Below, piece by piece: positions 58,879-64,000 of a stretch of 64,000 nucleotides of DNA. Numbering within the stretch: position 1 is the stretch's first letter; each line of letters opens with the position of its first letter. The notes beneath the pieces were generated by a model. That model had not been told where the DNA came from, did not search any database, and saw only the letters and a program-made list of their open reading frames with translations. Origin of the DNA: JBDNJM01 sp041687755 (GTDB lineage: Bacteria; Planctomycetota; UBA1135; GCA-002686595); the NCBI GenBank assembly GCA_041687755.1, contig JBDNJM010000082.1, positions 1-64,000 on the forward strand, written 5' to 3'. Both the position numbers and the translations under genes were made by a program.

Positions 58879-60108
58879 ATGAATTCTGATCAACTCCGCG
58901 CGCTCGCAAAGGCCTACGAGGAAAACCACGAGTTCATCACGAATGAGGAGACCGCGAAGATGGCTCTCATCGTGCCGTTCCTCAGAGCGCTGGGGTACAA
59001 CCCGAATTCGCCGCGCGAGGTGCGGGCAGAGTACAGCGCCGAATTCACGCAGGGGGATGGCAAGAAACTGGCCGACCGCATGGATTACGCAGTGTTCGAT
59101 CAAGCCGGCGAACGGCCTCTGTTCGTCGTTGAAGCGAAACCTCTTGGAGCCGACCTCATCGGTAAGAGCAATCAACTCGCCAGATACATTGCCCAGATGA
59201 AGGGGCTCCGGTTCGGGTTGATGACGGACGGCTGCCACTACCTCTTCTTCGGCGACCTGAGCAGCCCGAATGTGATGGACGACGAACCGTTCTTCGTCCT
59301 TGATTTGTCGAATGCCGAAACCGACTGGGACAAGTCTGCGAAGTTCTTGTCTCGCTTCAGCCGTGACAAGTTCAACGCACAGACCCTGGCCCAGGATGCG
59401 GAGAACAGCAGGTACAGGAAGCGAATGGTGGCCAGGCTAAAACACGCGCTGACCAACCCGGAATCGGACACGTCCTTCGTCCGTTGGCTCACGGACGATG
59501 GGGTGTACGAGGGGAAGCGCACAAACTCAGTCCTGGACCGGATGGGTCGTTTGGCCAAGGAGTCGATCGAGCCAGCTCTGATGTCGGTGCTGTCTGAGAA
59601 CTTCCTGGATGCCCTGAAAATGCGACTACCCAATGCCGGGGCTCCGGTGGAGGGTGACGACGCAGAGTCGGGCGACGACGCAGCTGCAACGGCCGATTCG
59701 TCCGCGGACGAAGATGGGATCGTTACAACGGCCGAAGAAATTGAATTTCACAGGTTCGTGCAGGGGATCTGCGAGCGGAGTGGCCAAGACCCCGCTAGCA
59801 TTCTGTACAGGGACACGAGGTCGTACTTCAACGTTTCCTATCGCAAGCCGACTCGGTGGTTCTTGCGCCTGTACGCGGATTCAAAGCGAAAGTTCCTCGT
59901 TACTCGGCTCGACGCGAGCAAGGTGAGTGAGTTCGCCAGGGGGTTCAAGGTGCAAGATTCCTCGATTGGCTGGCAGATCGAGATCGAGGACGTAGCCCAG
60001 GTTTGGGCCCTCGAGCCGCTGGTTCTGGCCAGCCTGAATGCACTGGAGAGCGGGGGCAAGCCTGCGGAGGGGCCCGTGCTCGATGCTGAAGTATCCCCTG
60101 GCTCTTGA
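58879..60108 (+). CDS. HsdR_N-like PD-(D/E)XK nuclease domain protein
   Basis: The 409-residue protein starts with helices (MNSDQLRALAKAYEENHEFI, KMALIVPFLRALGYNP). A PD-(D/E)XK nuclease core follows as in the N-terminus of type I restriction HsdR: Asp69 in LADRMDYAVFDQ, and Glu85-x-Lys87 in RPLFVVEAKPLGADLIGK, then GLRFGLMTDGCHYLFFGDLS. There is no helicase region, so it is a stand-alone nuclease. The C-terminal part (~300-400; FHRFVQGICERSGQDPASIL; YFNVSYRKPTRWFLRLYADS) is a separate beta domain with unknown role. Stand-alone HsdR_N genes are common on islands and suggest defence or DNA processing. ATG 58879 is chosen; an ATG at 58804 is less likely. Confidence 0.78.
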   Translation: MNSDQLRALAKAYEENHEFITNEETAKMALIVPFLRALGYNPNSPREVRAEYSAEFTQGDGKKLADRMDYAVFDQAGERPLFVVEAKPLGADLIGKSNQLARYIAQMKGLRFGLMTDGCHYLFFGDLSSPNVMDDEPFFVLDLSNAETDWDKSAKFLSRFSRDKFNAQTLAQDAENSRYRKRMVARLKHALTNPESDTSFVRWLTDDGVYEGKRTNSVLDRMGRLAKESIEPALMSVLSENFLDALKMRLPNAGAPVEGDDAESGDDAAATADSSADEDGIVTTAEEIEFHRFVQGICERSGQDPASILYRDTRSYFNVSYRKPTRWFLRLYADSKRKFLVTRLDASKVSEFARGFKVQDSSIGWQIEIEDVAQVWALEPLVLASLNALESGGKPAEGPVLDAEVSPGS

Positions 60109-60183
60109 GCTCGGGTTCGCCTGGCGGTGCTGTAGTCGCTTCGCGTGTCTTAGCGCCTCGAACTTCCTGCTCGGGGGAACGGC

Positions 60184-60357
60184 GTGAGCGAATTGCTCTA
60201 TGAAGTTACATTCCGAGCCTGGCCGTTGCACCGTCAGGCTGCGAGGTTCGCCCTGCAGAAAGCGAGCGAGAAGCAAGAAGGCGCCGCGTTCAGTTCGATG
60301 CTCTGCATCTTGTCGTCTGCCATGGCGTTCGAGGCTCTTCTCAATTTGGACTCCTGA
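60184..60357 (+). CDS. Short unrecognised gene fragment (57 codons), possibly HEPN-like
   Basis: GTG 60184 opens a 57-codon frame. It reads SELLYEVTFRAWPLHRQAAR, then FALQKASEKQEGAAFSSMLC, then ILSSAMAFEALLNLDS, ending at TGA 60357. Codon use looks real and the helix with AMAFEALLN recalls the N-terminal helix of HEPN/MAE-type proteins. That is a loose resemblance only. It is likely a complete small protein or the start of a gene truncated by the following sequence. It begins 75 bp after the nuclease-like gene on the same strand. Confidence 0.4.
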   Translation: MSELLYEVTFRAWPLHRQAARFALQKASEKQEGAAFSSMLCILSSAMAFEALLNLDS

Positions 60358-60397
60358 CCACGCAATCGCAGGCTCCGCAATCGGCGGCAAGAAACTA

Positions 60398-61042
60398 TTG
60401 AGTCGGCTCATCACTATTCTAGTAGCGGCGTCGCTCGGCGTCCTCGCAATTCTCTACTGGTCGCGTCTTGGTCGCCAGCAGGATGATGCTCTGCGTCCGG
60501 CGGCTGGGCCGCCGCCTCTTGAGCAGGGTAACCAAGGTTCTCTTGATCGCGAGGGGCATGAGGCAGATGCGCCCGTTAAGAGCGCTGATCCGGATCAGGG
60601 GGTTCGGCCGAGCGGGGAGACCACCTCTGCCGACCCTCGTCCCGGGCTCGACGCAGATGCCCTGGCTGAGGTGTTCGCTGTGATGGATCCATCTGACCTG
60701 AGGGTCGCTCGGGCCCAAATAGACGCTCTCTACCAGCAGGTCCTGGGTGACGCCATTGGAGAAGAGTGGTACACCGGAGAGGTGCATCAAGTACGAGGTG
60801 TTCCTACTTCTGAGGGTCGCTTCTCGTTCAAGTTCACCGAGCTCACCGAAGACGGTTTGCTCCACTCGGAGCGCTTCGGCTCAGGGAGGGGTGAGTACTG
60901 TCAGCAGGTTCGACTGCAGAGGAATGATTACCCCCACGTCTATGATCTCTGGTCCCAGGTCCAGGGCATTGACGCCGCGTTAGGGCAGGCCGCAGTTGGG
61001 CAAGTGGTCCCCTCAATCTCGTCACCTACAATTAACTACTAG
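60398..61042 (+). CDS. Membrane-anchored protein, unknown function
   Basis: The 214-residue protein has one N-terminal membrane helix (LITILVAASLGVLAILYWSR). A Gln/Asp/Pro-rich linker (~25-85) leads to a C-terminal domain (~90-210) with VFAVMDPSDLRVARAQIDAL, YQQVLGDAIGEEWYTGEVHQ and FSFKFTELTEDGLLHSERFG. No family recognised. The start is uncertain: TTG 60398 is the first usable codon before the helix, and upstream in-frame residues look non-coding. It is on the island and lower in GC than the core genome. Confidence 0.5.
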   Translation: MSRLITILVAASLGVLAILYWSRLGRQQDDALRPAAGPPPLEQGNQGSLDREGHEADAPVKSADPDQGVRPSGETTSADPRPGLDADALAEVFAVMDPSDLRVARAQIDALYQQVLGDAIGEEWYTGEVHQVRGVPTSEGRFSFKFTELTEDGLLHSERFGSGRGEYCQQVRLQRNDYPHVYDLWSQVQGIDAALGQAAVGQVVPSISSPTINY

Positions 61043-61331
61043 GTCTATCTGCTTTGGGGTGGGTGCGCCTCGCAGCACTCAGGCGTAGTGACGGTCATGC
61101 CCGCGCCGAGGTTCAGTCCTTACTCCGGAGACGCACTTGCCAGCAGGGCGCATGGCCGTCGGCGTCGCCTGCCCGAGCGGCCCGCTGGATCTGTGGTGTC
61201 CGTCATGGGGTGGAGTCTCGCTGGTCGCGGGCGCGGCGTCACTTGATTCCCAGGGCGGCGCGGGCGTGGGGCCAGTCGCCCTCCACAGGTGTTCCCGCAG
61301 GGGTACCCCGGGCGATCTGGATCTCAGCTCG
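61043..61331. other. Intergenic, nothing recognised
   Basis: 290 bp between converging genes. No supported frame, no strong terminator hairpin and no repeats found. Confidence 0.4.
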
Positions 61332-62387
61332 CTACAGCTTCGGCTCGGGAGGGGGCCTTCGCGCGTTCTCATCAGCGCGGAGGGCCGCTACGACTCGGTC
61401 GAGCTGACCGTCGAACTTGCGCGCGTCGTTCTCCCAGCCAACGAAGTCGGCTGCGTTTCTGCTGCGTAGGTCGTCGGCGTAGCCCCGCGTCCAGGCCTCA
61501 TCGAACATGTAGCCGTCCAGATTGAGCGGGACGATTGAGAGCACCTTTTTGCCTCGTTCCTTCCACAGGCGTTCCTCCTTCTTGGTTGCGCGGCCGACCT
61601 CGCGATCAACCCACCAGCTCTCCAGCGAGTTCTTCGACGCGCAGAGCAGGACCTTGTCGTAGAGCCGGATGGCGTCGTTGATTGAGTCGTGGAGGTCGTC
61701 GCCGGGCAGGATCTCGTGCTTGTCCATCCAGCACCGAATCCCCTTGCCCTGGAGCTTGTCGTGGAGATTCTCTGCGAATAGTGCGTCCTCCGTGCTGTAG
61801 CTGATGAAGGCCGAGTAGAATTGAATAGGTATGCCGTGGTGTGCACGGAAGAACTCGATGGTCGGATCATCGAAGCCCACCCCGCGCAGGAACGGGACTT
61901 GGCAATCAGGGGGAACCGAGCGCAGCGCGCGGTCGGTTACAGGTGACGGAAAGCCGTGAACCGCGCTTTCGAGCCCGAGTACGGAAGAAAGATCTACGTC
62001 AAACGTCGTTAGGCCAAGAGTGGCCTGTCCGAGTTGCGTCTGATTCAAGATCGCATCCCCCAGGCGCGTGTTGATGAGGTTCGCGCCGCTCATGTCCGCA
62101 TGGCTAAGGTTTGCGCTTTGTAGGTCCGCGCCGCTTAGGTCTGCGTTTCGCAGGTCCGCCGAGCTCAGGTTCATGTAGCTCAGGTCAACGTCACGTAGGT
62201 CCGCGTTTCGAAGGTCTGACTTTTGCAACCCGCCCGTCGCGCGTGCCAAGAAGGCAATGACGGCAGTCCGTACTTCGAGCTCCGCCATTCCGGGCCGAAG
62301 GAGTGCTAGCGCCTCAACCTTGGTCATGGGCTGGGGGGGCGCGTCGGAGGGTCGGTCCGGCTTCTCAGGATCGGAGGGGGTCGTCAT
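61332..62387 (-). CDS. Pentapeptide-repeat plus TIR-domain protein
   Basis: The 351-residue protein has two parts. Residues ~54-124 are pentapeptide repeats of the A(D/N)LXX type (SDLRN ADLRD VDLSY MNLSS ADLRN ADLSG and on), which fold as a right-handed square helix. Residues ~188-330 are a TIR domain: YSAFISYSTEDALFAENLHD, WMDKHEILPGDDLHDSINDA, LLCASKNSLESWWVDREVG, where Glu263 sits at the NADase catalytic position. TIR proteins in bacterial islands make NAD-derived signals or deplete NAD in antiviral defence. Pentapeptide-TIR fusions are known, but no paired sensor is seen here. ATG 62387 is used. It lies 67 bp after the XRE-ImmA gene on the same strand. Confidence 0.85.
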   Translation of the reverse strand: MTTPSDPEKPDRPSDAPPQPMTKVEALALLRPGMAELEVRTAVIAFLARATGGLQKSDLRNADLRDVDLSYMNLSSADLRNADLSGADLQSANLSHADMSGANLINTRLGDAILNQTQLGQATLGLTTFDVDLSSVLGLESAVHGFPSPVTDRALRSVPPDCQVPFLRGVGFDDPTIEFFRAHHGIPIQFYSAFISYSTEDALFAENLHDKLQGKGIRCWMDKHEILPGDDLHDSINDAIRLYDKVLLCASKNSLESWWVDREVGRATKKEERLWKERGKKVLSIVPLNLDGYMFDEAWTRGYADDLRSRNAADFVGWENDARKFDGQLDRVVAALRADENARRPPPEPKL

Positions 62388-62454
62388 GGGGTGGATTCTC
62401 GCGGGCTACTGCTGCCCGCAGCAGCGCCCCAGTTCTGGGGGCTGGTGCTCCTGA

Positions 62455-63546
62455 CTAGCGAACGAGGTTGAGCGGTGGGGCTTGGGAGCTCAGGAACGGA
62501 GCGATGTCGAGTTCTGCTGAGACTCCAAGGCGGTCTCCCAGCTCTGAGAGTTCACCCTCAAGTGTTCCTGCAGCCGACTTGATGAGGTCAGGCAGAAGCC
62601 TGGGCGACTCGGGGCGCACCCGAACGGGCTCTGCCTTTCGCCATCCGCGCTTTTGGAAGTTGATCAGTATGCCCCTGTAGGCGTGTTCAGCAATCGCGCC
62701 AAGCTCGTGGGCACGCCTTGCGATAGCGCTCATGGAGATGCCCCATTCGAGCTTGAGCTGCTCAAGGGTTCTCGTGGTCAACAGGGAGAGATCGGGGAAG
62801 ATGTCGTTAACGGGAGCAAGAAACTCAGCAGCGAAGCTCCACGCCTCGGATTCCATGACATGGCCATCTCGATGGCGAGAGTGGAGGAGCAGGTGCCCGA
62901 GCTCGTGGGCGAGAGTGAGCCTCTGCCGGCATCCGGGCATCCCTGAATTGAGGATGACTACAGGCAAGCCGTCCTCTGGCCACATACTCAGACCATCCAG
63001 TTCGCTTTGCATGGGGTAGCAGGCAACGAAAATTCCAGCGCTCTCGATCACATCAAGCAAGTTTGAAATTGGGCCTGGTGGGATGCCCCATTCGAGGCGT
63101 AGAGCGTAGGCAGCATGCGCGGCGCTTGAGACTCTCCCTTCACGCTCCTCGTCGAGAAAGTCAGGAATTGACCGCCTTGAAAGCGGCCTCGCTGGCTCGG
63201 GCGGGTCGCAGAGTGCAGAGCATTCCTCCACTAGATGCTGGAGGAGGCTGAGCTGAGCGACTCGCCGGTGTCGTTCTGGTGCGGACGCACTGGAGGACCG
63301 CCTGAAGTGAACTTCTCCCAAGGACCCGCGAAGTCTGCAGGTTCCGAATAGGAAATCGGGCCCTAGCTCAAGGGCTCTACAGATCGCTTGAATCCGGTCT
63401 TCAGGCACGGGGCGGCGCCTCGTTCCATTCTCGATATGCGTGAGTGTTCCAGTTGGCAGTCCCGCCTTGCGTTCCAGCTCGTTCTGCTTGAGCCCGCGCA
63501 TTTGACGTGCCAGCCGCACCAGTTCACCTTTGGGCGGGGTCCTCAT
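62455..63546 (-). CDS. XRE HTH plus ImmA/IrrE-type metallopeptidase
   Basis: The 363-residue protein has a Cro/C1-type HTH at the N-terminus (LVRLARQMRGLKQNELERKA; GLPTGTLTHIENGTRRRPV, 9-45). The metallopeptidase domain has HELGH at 214-218 in LTLAHELGHLLLHSRHRDGH and a possible third ligand (Glu) in SEAWSFAAEFLAPV. ImmA-like peptidases cleave phage or ICE repressors, or antitoxins, to switch on mobile elements or defence genes. The C-terminal ~100 residues are unrecognised. The start ATG 63546 overlaps the stop of the partial gene at 63543 (ATGA), so the two form a pair. Confidence 0.9.
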   Translation of the reverse strand: MRTPPKGELVRLARQMRGLKQNELERKAGLPTGTLTHIENGTRRRPVPEDRIQAICRALELGPDFLFGTCRLRGSLGEVHFRRSSSASAPERHRRVAQLSLLQHLVEECSALCDPPEPARPLSRRSIPDFLDEEREGRVSSAAHAAYALRLEWGIPPGPISNLLDVIESAGIFVACYPMQSELDGLSMWPEDGLPVVILNSGMPGCRQRLTLAHELGHLLLHSRHRDGHVMESEAWSFAAEFLAPVNDIFPDLSLLTTRTLEQLKLEWGISMSAIARRAHELGAIAEHAYRGILINFQKRGWRKAEPVRVRPESPRLLPDLIKSAAGTLEGELSELGDRLGVSAELDIAPFLSSQAPPLNLVR

Positions 63547-64000
63547 AGCGCGATGAGATTGACCTCGTAGTCGAGCCGGACGTTCAAGTGCTGGGCGGCT
63601 ACCCGTCCTCTGAAGCCGGGGGAGGAAGTGATTGATGTGGGGCGATCGAGCTCGAGAGTTGCACACCAAAGCACGTCGCTGGTGTTGATCGTCCTGCTCA
63701 TCTTCACGGTGTCGAGTGAGCCGTCCTCGCGCAGGCTAAACCCGACGTAGACAGGTATGGGTTCAGCCTTCGGTGAGTGCTCAAGCGGCAAGGATCCTTG
63801 CCCTTTCGCGAACCGGACCGAGGGGCAGTCCTCAGAGTCGGTCTTGTTTAGGAGCCCTACGGGAAGGCCCTGTGGTGAGACTCGTACGCAATGGAGTAGG
63901 ACGTTTGCTCTCGGGACGGCCAGAACTGTGAAGTTCTGCTTGGTCTCGGCGATCGTGTCGACTTCCTCCTCTGCGTCCCTAGCCGCGGCCTCTCGCAAAG
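63543..64000 (-). CDS. Partial gene, unrecognised, partner of XRE-ImmA protein
   Basis: At least 152 codons, open to the right edge. The visible part ends MSRTINTSDVLWCATLELDR, then VAAQHLNVRLDYEVNLIAL, with strands like VPRANVLLHCVRVSPQGLPV and AEPIPVYVGFSLREDGSLDT. The composition suggests an all-beta domain; no family recognised. Its stop overlaps the start of the XRE-ImmA gene by four bases, a strong sign of coupling. In this gene order the pair may be a toxin/antitoxin or regulator/target, but nothing shows which. Confidence 0.5.
   Translation of the reverse strand, partial: LREAAARDAEEEVDTIAETKQNFTVLAVPRANVLLHCVRVSPQGLPVGLLNKTDSEDCPSVRFAKGQGSLPLEHSPKAEPIPVYVGFSLREDGSLDTVKMSRTINTSDVLWCATLELDRPTSITSSPGFRGRVAAQHLNVRLDYEVNLIAL

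Noticed and set aside
58570..59238. Minus-strand protein overlapping the nuclease-like gene start
   Set aside because: It would overlap the well-supported HsdR_N gene and has no domain.

Overview
The window is high-GC bacterial DNA. It most likely comes from a planctomycete of the Poly30/Pla163-like kind. That is an inference from the secreted choice-of-anchor B protein with its characteristic C-terminal module, the many small lipoproteins, the planctomycete-style pilin-like proteins and the overall gene style; no rRNA is present to settle it. Genes are tightly packed with many 4-base ATGA/GTGA start-stop overlaps. Short in-frame tandem repeats (11 to 21 bp units) recur in and between genes.

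Layout. 1-2800: IS66 remnants in opposite orientations, a solitary ParB-domain gene and decayed DNA. 2828-14499: a lipid/polyketide locus. A fatty acid desaturase is followed by two divergent operons. The minus-strand operon is MMPL transporter, FAD oxidoreductase, histidine kinase and NtrC-type regulator. The plus-strand operon is YceI protein, lipoprotein, UbiG-like methyltransferase, ICMT-like methyltransferase and type III polyketide synthase. The 200-bp divide carries two consensus sigma-54 (-24/-12) promoters placed exactly symmetrically (107 bp each side) around a 15-bp palindrome. This looks like one enhancer site serving both operons, with the regulator encoded in one of them. By analogy with srsABC-type loci the product is probably a methylated or oxidised alkylresorcinol or alkylquinone.

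14580-27007: small secreted proteins and decaying genes. They include a thioredoxin-like gene with an in-frame TGA followed by a hairpin (selenocysteine candidate or nonsense mutation), an ankyrin gene broken by an 11-bp repeat expansion, oligoribonuclease, two glutathione-transferase-like genes, a sulfatase-superfamily lipoprotein with Thr at the nucleophile position, and a 1-kb gene-poor stretch. 27101-49688: housekeeping and envelope genes (enoyl-CoA hydratase, lgt, a PhnD-like binding protein, dihydroorotase, an NHL/YtkA-like/di-haem peroxidase operon, a choice-of-anchor B protein, three pilin-like proteins, a terpenoid-cyclase-fold protein, a formiminotransferase-cyclodeaminase fusion, glnS).

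49919-56148: a winged-helix regulator followed by a type-I-secretion-like ABC/HlyD/TolC set whose ABC ATPase has degenerate catalytic motifs. 56167-57458: a hydrolase, a decayed tRNA-like copy and an intact tRNA-Met(CAT). 57396 to the right edge: an island of somewhat lower GC at that tRNA. It holds a tyrosine recombinase whose 3' end lies in the tRNA, a PD-(D/E)XK nuclease-like HsdR_N protein, small hypothetical genes, a pentapeptide-TIR protein and an XRE-ImmA/IrrE protein with its partner. It looks like a defence island that continues past the window.
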